DNA of 64,000 bases from Phascolomyces articulosus (lineage: Eukaryota > Mucoromycota > Mucoromycetes > Mucorales > Lichtheimiaceae), in assembly GCA_025677815.1 (NCBI GenBank), contig JAIXMP010000008.1, forward strand, positions 1,116,001-1,180,000. The letters run 5' to 3'. Below are positions 12,155 to 22,637 of the stretch, piece after piece. Within the stretch, counting starts at the first letter, position 1. Each line of letters begins with the position of its first letter. The translations under genes and the position numbers were made by a program. A model generated the notes under the pieces. The model saw only the letters and a program-made list of their open reading frames with translations, did not search any database and was not told the DNA's origin.

Positions 12155-13977
12155 ATGGCTCAACCAAGAATAATTGGTGAATTGGCAGTTGTAGCTCTTG
12201 AAGCAGTAAATGTTTTACCTTATCCTATTTCATAAATCAATATTTTGAGAATTAAACAATTTACTCACGTTAAATGAACTTTTTATTATTTGAAATGTAA
12301 TAACAGGAAAACTTGCCCAAGGTAATATTTATTTCATTTTATAAGATCTATTTTTTGAACGAATAAACAGAACGGTTTATTTTGAAGAAGAACATAGCTA
12401 TTAACATAAAAAATCTGGATTGATATGTTAGGTTGCTGGCAACCTTAATTCCTTTTGTGTATTTAAAGTAGCCAATACCGCAAAACGAACCAAGACGGAT
12501 ACTCGAGGTAATCGTAATCCAACATGGGATGATCAGGTACATATATTATATAAATGGATATGTAGTATTTTGGAGAATGGCATCATTAAATTTATTTTTA
12601 TTCATCTTTTGTACCCATATTTTTTGTATATAAATGTATTTATAGGTCAACATGCCCATTCCCCATGGATATAATGTCATGGCAGTTCAAGTATTGAGTG
12701 AAAATCCACAGAAAGGTGATCAAATTATCTGTGAAGGATCAATTGACTTGACTAAAGTCCTTAAAGAAGGAGAATCCGATGGTAAATCAACCTATGATGT
12801 TTGATGGAAAAAAGGGGTCAAAAAGAGTGTGTGCGGATGGAGGGAAAACGTAAGGGAAAGGGTCACAGGGTGTTTGACAAGAAATAATAATGTATGAAAA
12901 TAGACTGGGTTCCATTAAAGACACGAAGTGGCCAAGAAGCTGGTGATGTATATTTGGAATTAACGTTCTACTCAGCTGTAAATATTTAACGGATAAAACA
13001 TTTTTATACCAAGAAAAGAGTGTGCTTCATTTATTGACAATAATGATAATAATAACAATTTAATATTATTATTAGAATCCTCCGCCAAGACGACAACCTA
13101 CACGATTTGGCCATCCACGTCCACCTCACATGGCTGGTGTATCATTCGCACGTCCACCTATGCCTAACCAATATCCAGCTCGACCTCATCCTCCAATGCA
13201 TTCAGCCTCTGCACCACCACCCATGCAATTAAATGCATCGCCACGTCCACCTCCTCCAGGTAATGGTCCTCCATTTACCGGACCACCTCCACATCATGTT
13301 CAACCAGGTGGATTTGCTGCGCCACGACCTCCTCCACCTCAACAGCATCATCAACCTATGGGTATACCCCAACAACATTCAATGGGAACTCCAAACCATC
13401 CAGTAGCAGCAACTCAAGTTGTTCCTACACCTTCAACACCAGCTACTTCCAATGTTGCTGTAAGTGGTGGATGGCGCACTTCAACAGCTAAACCACCACA
13501 ACCTGTATCATTTAATCATAGTCCACAGCCAAGACCTTTACCTCCACAAGGTTCACCTCATCAACCTATGGGTGCTCCACTATTGTCAGCTCCCTATCGT
13601 CCTGGTGGTCCACCACAACCACAACCTCGACCTCCTCCGTCGTACAACAATGGTGGTGGTAAGGAGATATTTATTTATTGATGATATACACATATAAAGA
13701 ATAATCTTGTTTAATTACAGTTTGGCTCACAATGATGGTTACTTGATTAGGTTACCCTCCTACAACATATCCAAGCAAACCACTGCCCAATTATCCACCG
13801 GAACATTTCCAACAAGGTCCCCCACCATCATTCCCACCACCACAACAACACAATAATTACCCTCCTGGGCCACCTCCTGGTGGACATTATCCTCCACAAC
13901 CTCATCATCATCAAGGCCCTCCTCCACCTGGACCTGGTCAAGGATACCCTCCACAACCTGGTTATCCTCCATATTAG
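12155..13977 (+). CDS. C2-domain protein with long proline-rich tail (Inn1/Fic1-like)
   Basis: The spliced product has 396 residues. Exons: 12155-12205, 12307-12321, 12432-12536, 12646-12781, 12904-12977, 13076-13658 and 13751-13977; the second exon is only 15 nt. Residues about 1-125 form a C2 domain (GELAVVALEA, then ENLPK, NPTWDDQ, and a closing strand GDVYLELTFYS). The rest is Pro/Gln/His-rich with many PPPP and PxxP stretches and repeated GYPP/HYPP units at the end. An N-terminal C2 plus PxxP tail is the architecture of Inn1/Fic1, which binds SH3 proteins (Hof1/Cdc15, Cyk3) at the cytokinetic ring; that role is inferred from architecture only. The acidic Ca2+ loops look incomplete, so lipid binding may not need calcium. 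Other proline-rich C2 membrane proteins remain possible. Confidence 0.85.
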
Positions 13978-14440
13978 AAGACGTAAAAAAGAGGAAGAAA
14001 AAAAAAGGAATTTGCATTTCACATTTTTTATGAGAAAAAAAAGAGAAAGGGAAATTCTATTTGTATAATTTCCACATCACACATTTTCTTTTTGATTTTT
14101 TTTTCTTTAGAATTTTTCATTAGTTATCATGTTTCTTTTGTTGGTTTTTTTTTTAATTTTAATTATGAAATTTGCTTGTTGTCTTAGGGTTTTTTTCTTT
14201 ACATTGTATCATTAATAATAATCATAATAATAATAATAATAATATTAAAATTCATTTATATATAAGTTTATCTTAATACATCATTTAACAATTTCACTTT
14301 CAAAAGCCTGACTATAAGTTTAAAATTATCTGTGGATGTATGTGGCTTATTTAAAGGAAAAAGAAAGAGTGAGCTGGCGTTTTTTTTTGTATAGGTCTTA
14401 CTCACTCCGCGTTTGTTCACATAACCTTTTTTGATACACG

Positions 14441-16724
14441 ATGTATAACGACGCTTTCGAAGAAGACGATTTGGTCGCAGAAGTTGAGCTTGTTGCTCAA
14501 GCACGTTATTCACGAAACGCTGATCTCGAAGATGGTTTTAATGACGAAGGTATAATCTAGATTGAAATACCAACAAAGAAAAAGAAATCCTTAGATTAAA
14601 TAAATAATGATATTTACATAAAAACAGTGGTCGTGAGCCAACAACCTGCCACAGTTCAGATCCCAGACGGTGTTCGTAACTTTATCTTGTTCTTTTATCG
14701 TAATGTCCTCGAGAACAATGTTTATGAATTACATAATGTTTATGACACTTCGTTCAACAAGTTGACCGACAAGTATTATACAAAGCAGTCCTGGCCTGAA
14801 GCCGAAATCATTGCACGACTCGTCAATAACGGTAAAAATTGATGAAAAAGAAAACCTAGTTGTTTTATTATGCAATTATCACCATGGCAAGCGAAAACTG
14901 ACGTTTTTAAATTTTTATATATCTAGACGAAGTATTTTTGACATTGTATCGTGAACTTTACTATCGTCACATTTATGGTCGCTTGACACCTACTCTTGAA
15001 CACCGATTCCGATCCTACGAGAATTACTGCGATCTCTTCAACTATATCTTGAGTAAGTTTTAAGTATAAATGTTATAATCGAGACTCGTGTTATATATAT
15101 AAATGGGGAGTTCGCGTATGGGTACATATATGAATAGGATGGAGATTATATTATCTAATCAATGATTATTATTTATTAGACTCGGAAGGTCCTGTGAACC
15201 TTGAATTGCCTAATCAATGGTTGTGGGATATCATTGACGAATTCATTTACCAATTTCAATCCTTCAGCAACTACCGCGATCGTCTCAAGAGCAAGTCTGA
15301 AGAAGAAATTGCTTTGCTTCGTGACAACCCTCAAATTTGGAGTACTTATAGTGTTCTTAACGTTTTGTACTCCTTCATTCAAAAGTCCCGTATCAACGAA
15401 CAACTTCTTGTCAGCAAAAAGGGTGGTGATATGATGTAAGAATCAGCAAATCAATTTATTGCAGCTACTCAGTTGGAATCATGGACATTAATTGCAACTT
15501 TTTCTATTTATATGATCAATACTCGTAATAGGGAAGCTGCTGGTGAATATGGTGCTCGTCCTTTGTACAAGAACCTTGGTTACTTTTCCATTATTGGTTT
15601 ACTTCGTGTCAACTGTTTGATGGGTGATTTTGTCCTTGCATTAAAGATGATGGATAATGTTGTTTTGAACAAGAAGGTAGAAAAATATAACAATTTGGGA
15701 TATACCATTTTTTTAAAAACTGAGGTGTTGTATTTTGGTTTCCTAACCTGAGGAATTGATATTTTTTACTTAGGCATTGTTTGCTCGAGTTACAGCATGC
15801 CATGTCACTGCTTATTATTATGTTGGCTTCGCATACATGATGATGCGTCGTTATGCTGATGCCATCAAGGCATTCTCGAACGTCCTCTCTTTCCTTCAAC
15901 GTACTAAGCCCTATCACAGCAGATCATATCAATCCGAACAACTTGCACGAAAGAGTGACCAAATGTACGCTTTGTTAGCCATGTGTATTGCCCTCTGTCC
16001 CACCCGTCTTGACGAAAACATCCATTCCCAATTACGTGAAAAATTTGGTGAACACATTTCTAAAATGCAAAAGGGGTAACTTTTTTATTGTTTTTATTTT
16101 TTAATTGGATGGCATCTATTTTAGCATGAAATTGTTTGCTTATCTAGATATGATATTTTATACAGTGAGGAAGGTATTCCCATTTTTGAAGAGTTGTTCC
16201 AATATGCTTGCCCCAAATTCATTTCTGCTTCAGGACGCCTTGATGGTACCCCACGTGCAGTAAGTTTATCAGAGAATGTGTCCCTTATATACATTGGCAA
16301 GATAATTTTGTATTGACTAAACTTTATACATATGTATATATATATCATTTAGGACCCCTATACTATCTACATGAAGACCTTTGTCACTGATATTCGAAAC
16401 CAAATCAAGCTTCCTACTCTCCGATCATTCATGAAACTTTACACAACCATGGGTGTTGATAAGTTGGCCAAGTTCTTAGAAATGGATCCTGAAGAATTAA
16501 AGATGCAATTGTTGGTATTCAAGCAAAAGTCGCGTCAAATCAAATGGGTCAGTGGTGATTTGTTGGATGGTGAATATTTGCCTACTTCTGATTTGGATTT
16601 CTGTTTGAAACAAGATGTTGTACATATTGCTGAAAGCAAGGTTGGCCGTCGTTATGCAGATTGGTTCTTGCGCAATATTAACCGTTGCGAAGATATCGTT
16701 GCCAGCTTGGAACAGCGGGCATAA
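14441..16724 (+). CDS. eukaryotic translation initiation factor 3 subunit L (eIF3l)
   Basis: A subunit of the eIF3 complex that bridges the 40S ribosome and mRNA recruitment. Eight exons: 14441-14549, 14628-14831, 14927-15052, 15180-15435, 15532-15676, 15774-16075, 16166-16259 and 16353-16724; 535 residues against 564 in human. The match to animal eIF3l is strong throughout: [68 protein letters not shown], and the PCI-type C-terminal part with [11 protein letters not shown] and [15 protein letters not shown]. The acidic N-terminus ([10 protein letters not shown]) replaces the animal Tyr/Asp-rich leader. Subunit l is present in filamentous fungi and lost in budding yeast, so this fits a non-yeast fungus. 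It converges on FRA10AC1 with only about 200 bases between stop codons. Confidence 0.96.
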
Positions 16725-16930
16725 AAAGTTTTCCATTTTTTTCTTTGCTCTTTTTTTTCTACATCTTCCATTTTGTCGTCGTTTTATTTTAATATAAAAA
16801 AATAAAAACTTGTAAGAGAACCCTCTCCCCTTTTTTTGCCACCCTCCAATGACATTTTTCAAAACCTCTTTTTACATCACTTCACTCTATCTATTATGTC
16901 ATGCAACTATTTTTACATATAAAAAATGAT

Positions 16931-18034
16931 TTATTGTAATAGATCAGCAAAATAATCTTCAAATTCTTCTTCTTTGGTTTTCTCTTTCTTTGTTTCAATG
17001 GGTCGACTCCATATTGATGATACTTCTTTTTCTTTTTTTCTCTGTTGGTCTTCTTGTTGATCATCATTATCACTATCATCGTCCTCATTGTATGCGCTGT
17101 TATCATAATCGTCTTTATTATGATGATATTTCCGTCGTCGTCGTCGTTGTCGATGTCGTTCATTACTGCTTTCATCAACATCATTATCATCAAAAACGGA
17201 TGCACGTCGTTTTCGTTTTGCTTCATCCTTTTTCGCCTGTCTTTTTTGTGTCTTGTAATTTAACTTGTATGAACATTCCGGACATAATCGTACTTTGACT
17301 AATTCATTCTTTTTCTCCCCATGTTCAATATATCCAAAATTGACTTCCCAGCTTTCTAACCTTTTGGTTTCATCACAACGTGTGGATGCGCAAGAAAATT
17401 GTCCTATTTATTATTAAAATGTTAATTAAAAACCGTTTCTCACGCTCTCACTCTATGGATCCATATATCTCGCAGCATAAACATTCATGTCACACACACA
17501 ATTTTTCTTTGAATGTGATACCTTTTCCATGGACCACTTCTCGTTGTGTACGCCATCGTAGTGCAATTTTGCCTTCTTTATAATATTTAAGTTCACATAG
17601 TGCATATTCTTTGAATAAGGTATCATAATATTTCTTTGCTACTCGTTGTTCCCAAGTTGCTTCTTCGTCGTCTTCATCGTCTGATCGTATAAATCTATTT
17701 TGGAGTGTCATATAGAACACAGCTAATGTTAGAGATGACCATAAATTTGTATGTTAATGTAATCGTATGCATATTTACTTATGATTATCACGAATAATAT
17801 CATATTCAGTTCGAATGGGACCTTTGGGGGTTGTCTCGGGTTTCTTGCCATAGTGCAAAACATAGTTTTGAATCAAGCGTTTATGTCGAGTATACTACTA
17901 AATCGATCCTTGGTTATTTTTCATTTAATTTTTTTTTCCTGGACGAATCTCATTTAAAAGAATAAAAAGAAAATACATACTGCATCGACACCATGAAGAT
18001 CATTACGAAACATGGGCTTGGTTGAAGAGCTCAT
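16931..18034 (-). CDS. FRA10AC1 homologue, spliceosome-associated nuclear protein
   Basis: Four exons on the minus strand: 18034-17981, 17894-17779, 17694-17522 and 17403-16931; 271 residues. Matching human FRA10AC1 are YTRHKRLIQNYVLHYG, the core TWEQRVAKKYYDTLFKEYAL, YKEGKIALRWRTQREVV with GKG, then a CxxxxC-type zinc-ribbon-like part (FSCASTRC, LESWEVNFGYIEHGEK, VRLCPECS). A long basic/acidic low-complexity tail (R6-like run, Asp/Asn/Gln stretches) follows, with the conserved end EEEFEDYFADLL. The human protein is found in the spliceosomal C complex with ESS2/DGCR14; the role here is inferred from homology. The gene starts 136 bases from MED4 and is read divergently. Short antisense and frame-shifted open frames over the acidic tail are shadows. 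Confidence 0.93.
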
Positions 18035-18170
18035 GTTTTTATATTATGTGCCAGTGAGTACTTTAAGAATATTGTATAAAAAAAAAGAGCAGCTTATGCC
18101 ATCAATCATCATAACTCAGCACATAAAAAAACAGCATTTTCTCTTATCTCTCCCCTTCACATAAAATACA
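18035..18170. promoter_or_regulatory. shared divergent promoter of FRA10AC1 and MED4
   Basis: Only 136 bases separate the two start codons, so both promoters and 5' leaders must lie in or overlap this interval. The MED4 side ends in a pyrimidine-rich leader (TCTCTCCCCTTCACATAAA) just before its ATG. No TATA box is evident for either gene. Confidence 0.6.
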
Positions 18171-19114
18171 ATGTCCCTTTCTTTACGCGATCAAGTTGGC
18201 AACTTACTCACTGAATATTCTGATTTAACACGTCAGTTTTTTCAATCACTTACTGGTATTGCTGAAAATACAACTGTAAGCGATCCAGATCAAATAGTAA
18301 AACGCATTATCGATGTAGACAACCGATTACAATCCGCTCTTGAACAAAGTATATAAACATTAATCTCCAAAAGACGATCTAGATAATTATACATATTAAC
18401 AACTTTTTTCAAAAATTCTCTCAGTTGAAAAACATCAGGCACGACAGCGACGCATTATTAAAGTACAGGATGAAATTCAACGACATCAACAAGCACTTCT
18501 TGATCTTGTCAAACAACTTAATACTGCACGTGAAGAGTTAGAGCAAGACTTAACGGGCGCATCTAAAGAACTCAAAGCTATACGATACGCTGAACAGTGT
18601 AAATAATAAATAGTCAAGTGAAAGTAGGGAAGAGACTTTTGTTGGCAAGATACAAAAAAGAAACTGACATGTTTTTTTTCACTATTCAATTGTAGCCAAT
18701 GTGGATTTCAAAGATATCCTTTCTTATGCATCTAAACTCGCCAAATACACATCTGCACCACCAGGATTCGATTTATCTAGTACAGATGTTAAAGTATTTG
18801 AAAAGCCATACCCTGATGAGGAACGAATGCGAAGAGGACTTATTTATCGACAACATTCTGGTGCACAACCACTTGCTGGTCAAGAAGATCAATGTAAGTT
18901 GGATAATTTAAATGAGAAAAAAATAATAATACATGCTGATTCATGATGCCTATTTTTTTTTTTTTTTTTGTAAACAGTCGAAAGTTCGGATAGCGAAATG
19001 TCGATGGAGGATGATGCTAATAAACCTGGAGCAAGACCTTCAGCGACCACTGAAGAAACACAAAGTGATAATCCATTTTGGATTCTCGATCTTAACCCAG
19101 ACATGGAATCATAA
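18171..19114 (+). CDS. med4: Mediator complex subunit 4 (MED4)
   Basis: A subunit of the Mediator middle module linking transcription factors to RNA polymerase II. Exons 18171-18348, 18425-18598, 18696-18893 and 18978-19114; 228 residues. The N-terminal half is a predicted coiled coil (VDNRLQSALEQ, then HQARQRRIIKVQDEIQRHQQ and LNTAREELEQDL). It is followed by the family hallmark ILSYASKLAKYTSAPPGF and the PYPDEERMRRGLIYRQ motif, and an acidic C-terminal tail (SSDSEMSMEDD) ending in a small hydrophobic patch. This is exactly the order in yeast and animal MED4. All three introns have GTA donors and short length. It is divergent from FRA10AC1. Confidence 0.95.
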
Positions 19115-19595
19115 ACAAGATTCCAATTATTTCCATGTGCATATCGTTTACATATTAACACATTTGAGAGAATCACAATCTTGCAAAGAGAAAAATTAGT
19201 AATAAAAAAAAGACATCATGTAAATATAGAAAATATTTTCCATTTATGTATGTGTTTGACAACACAAAAAGAGATATAGAGTTCCCTGACTGCCCCTGTG
19301 TGTGTTCCCATGAATTCACCCCAACACTCAAAAGAAACAACATTAAGAGCTATTGGTCACAAAAAAATGAAAGTAAATTATAAATACTTTTTTTATTATA
19401 TATATATTGGAGTTGAAATCCAAGTTACTAAGGAATACATATGTTATTATTATTATCATTATATACTACTATTTATCATATCTTTGAAAGAGACATATCT
19501 ATAATGAGTAGACTGTATTAGTGATGGATGAAGGTTTCACAAATGTGTATATAATAGTAATGTAAAGATTACGTATTATCTTAAAAAAAAACTCA
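19115..19595. other. convergent intergenic region
   Basis: 480 bases between the 3' ends of MED4 and the Kre9/Knh1-like gene. AT-rich; nothing recognisable apart from presumed polyadenylation signals. Confidence 0.5.
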
Positions 19596-20513
19596 TTAGA
19601 GCAAAAGAGTTGTAGCAGCTACAATGGATACACCAACCAAAGAGATAGTCATCTTGAACGAAATCGATGCCCCAGAACCCTCTTCAGATGAGGATCCTTC
19701 AGAGCTGGTCGCACTAGCAGAGGCGGCAGAGGCGGCAGAAGCTGCTGATGCACTAGAAACTGCAGCTGGATCGGTATTAGCCATGATGGTAAAGTAGGGG
19801 GAATAAGTGTCACCCTTGCTGCTCTTGAAGACCAATACATCTGAAGAATATAAAAAAACATGATATTGAGTAATTTGTACGGTTTATTGCTCTTCTTTAT
19901 CACTATCACATGTTCCTTTTTAATCATCCATCATAATACTTATTTCTCCATTTCCCTACTATTAAACAATAGTTAAAGCAACTTACAGCTTGAATCTGTT
20001 TGAATGTCGTATGGAATAGCCCAATCCCATTGACCAGTAGTGCCATTCACGGGAAGGTTGGATCCAACGATTCCGACAGTATGGAGGTTAGCAGAACCAC
20101 CATTTCGAAGTTCGACAGTATTAATTTGAGTGACAGAGTTATCATGGACAGTCCTGATTATAAATAAAAATAGAGAAAGAGTCGGTTTTTCTTCTTCAAA
20201 TGTAGTTTTCCATTCTCATCCATATATTATAATCAAGCAAATATTTGTATACATAAAACTTACCAAGCAACTACATTCGTTGTTGCAGCGGTCCAAACCG
20301 TCTATTATTATTATAATCAAATGTATATATTACAATAAGTTATTTTGAGGCAATCATAATAACCGAGAAAAATAAGATATCAAATAGTATAGCACTTACA
20401 CCAAGGGAAGGAGCATTGATAGCAATACCAGCATCACCTTCTGCTTGACCATTAATTAATGAGACATATCCCGCCAGCATAAACAGGAGTTGAGTAAGGA
20501 AGAATTTCATCAT
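19596..20513 (-). CDS. Kre9/Knh1-type Ser-rich GPI-anchored surface protein
   Basis: Minus-strand exons 20513-20400, 20301-20264, 20153-19987 and 19840-19596; 187 residues. Order: signal peptide (hydrophobic FFLTQLLFMLAGYVSLING), a beta-rich domain of the Kre9/Knh1 N-terminal family (entry INAPSLG then TVWTAATTNVVAW, NTVELRNGG, WDWAIPYDIQTDS, YVLVFKSSKGDTYSPYFTI), an Ala/Ser-rich low-complexity spacer, and a C-terminal hydrophobic tail (ISLVGVSIVAATTLLL) fitting a GPI-attachment signal. Kre9/Knh1 proteins of yeast are needed for beta-1,6-glucan; many fungal relatives of this small type are just abundant surface proteins. Two adjacent ATGs start the frame (20513 and 20510); I took the outer one. 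Confidence 0.87.
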
Positions 20514-22637
20514 TTTATTAAAATAAGGTATTAGAAGAAGAAAAAGAAAAAAAAAAAAAAAGAAATATATTTCTATCAGACCACAATATACTCTGGGTAG
20601 AAAAAAAAACGACTGTTTAAATAGTTGACGGATGTCGGGTCTCTTTCTCTCTCTTTTTCTCCAAACAAACCAATGCATACATTTTTCTCACAAACACCCT
20701 TCCTTTCCCTCCCCCCACTCCTTTCTTTATCCCTTCTTATAGAACATCATTATCCTACTCTAAATTTATTCAAAAGAACAAAAGATACTAGATATATTAT
20801 AAAAAAAGATTTTTAGAACTTGAACTAAGTAAATAAGGGAACCACTATTATTTTTTACTTTCTTCTATTCTGTTATCTTTATCCTCCTTTTCCTCTTTTT
20901 AATCCACTCCTTCTTTCTAATATTGACAATAATGCAATATAAAAATATATATTGTGAAGCAATGAGCTATTTTCGGCGAACATTTCCTCAAAAAGGATTA
21001 CACAGGTGTAACTTTATTGATTAACACTCTGCATGTGGGAAAAAATAGAGTTCCTTAGCAACCGTCAATGTTATGTCACTTTTTTATTTTTTTGTCTATA
21101 CTATATCTATACCATTGAGTGAAAGAAATATAAAAAAGTTACACATGATTTATTAAGTTTGTGATAATATTGAGAATGTGAGTATATTATATAAGTTAAT
21201 AAGGTAGGAAAAAGAAGAAGATGGGTGATGAAAACAACAACAAGATCAAGAAGTATAAGAAAAAATAGAAGAATGTATAGGTTTCTATTGTTCTTTTTCC
21301 CAACTCCTTTTTTTCCCAATTTAGACACATCGTTTTGAGTTTGTTGCCTGGAAAAAGAAATCCAGAGGGCATTTTATACTATCCGCTCTTCCGATGAGCA
21401 CCAATTGTTATCACCATCTTCTTTTTTCATAAGTATACTCCCCTTGATATGATCTGTAACACAATAAGTGAAAGTATGATGGTAATTATGTGGAAAGATA
21501 AATATCGACTTTGTTTCTTTCATTTCAGTTATAAACATGGTTTCCTAATTAACAATTGCGCCCGAGAATCTGGGCCTAATGTTGTGATAGCTCAGCTAAG
21601 GAAAAACCTTATTCATTTAACGCAAAGTGGTTTTCTACTTTTTTTTATATGAAATTTATGATTGCTTGTTAGTATAATATAGTACAATAGTAAAGATGTA
21701 AAGATGGAACAGAGAGAATAAAGATTACCACCAACTATTATAAAACATTTCCCTCGATATTGATGGCATTTTTGACGATTATCTATTATATAAAATCCGT
21801 TTTTGGTTAATGTTTTCCTGCAAATAACTATAAAAATAAACTTTTTTTGTAAAATCTGCTATTCTGAAAAGAAACCCACTTAAATGGAAAAAAAAATTGA
21901 CTGGAAACCCGTTGTTCTTGATTTGTTCGTATATAATAAATGCATGTTAAACACTTTAATTCGCTTTTATGATGATATGCTATCATTTTTGAGCACAAGA
22001 ATAATGATATGTATGTATTAAGGATATTCTCAAGCATCTCTACATAAACATAAAACATAAAATCTTAACATCTCTTGTCATGGAAACTGCAACTTAAAAA
22101 AATAAACTAAATCATGTGTTTTCTCTTCAAATTTTGGTCGTAACTTTTTTATGTTTAAGTCTTGTACGGAGATGTTTGAGTGTCCCTATTGTAACTATAA
22201 AACAACACTTAATCTACGATTTATGGTATGTAGAACAATAAAGTCAATAATATATATCATTATTTCTGCATTTGTTACTAACCATTATAAAAGTCTAATT
22301 TATTGATCGAAAAGTGTGATATTTGTTCTATTTTTATAACTTACATATTATATAATATAGCTAAGAGATAAAAACTGGCAGGCCATGATCATGTTTACAT
22401 AATATCAAATATCAACTCATTCAGCATATACTTCTCGTGCACATAAGTCTAAAGGTATCTAGAACTATTCCATATTAGGAGATTGCTGTTGCCACAATGG
22501 TGAAACACTCCTCCGGGTTGTTCCCGTATGACGCAAAAAAAGGCCGAAAATAAAGCATCTTCCGTCTTTGTGATATTCCTTGCTTTAACCTTCCAAATCT
22601 TTTGTAAATGTAATAAAAGGGTACTTGCAAAAGTAAA
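20514..22637. other. intergenic between divergent genes
   Basis: About 2.1 kb between the start codons of the Kre9-like gene (minus) and the Zn2Cys6 gene (plus). The first 300 bases hold A-rich and CT-rich tracts (for example around 20640-20740) likely to belong to the Kre9-like promoter. Otherwise AT-rich with no gene seen. Confidence 0.5.

Noticed and set aside
13760..14017. Minus-strand open frames over the end of the C2 protein
   Set aside because: Produced by the repeated CCTCCA/CCACCA codons of the proline-rich tail on the plus strand.
15473..15531. Continuation of an eIF3l exon through the preceding intron
   Set aside because: The open frame crosses the acceptor by chance; eIF3l alignment resumes exactly at EAAGEYG after the CGTAATAG acceptor.
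16894..17226. 110-codon minus-strand open frame rich in Met, Ile and Asp
   Set aside because: Same strand as FRA10AC1 but in the wrong frame over its repetitive acidic tail; the correct frame ends with the conserved EEEFEDYFADLL.
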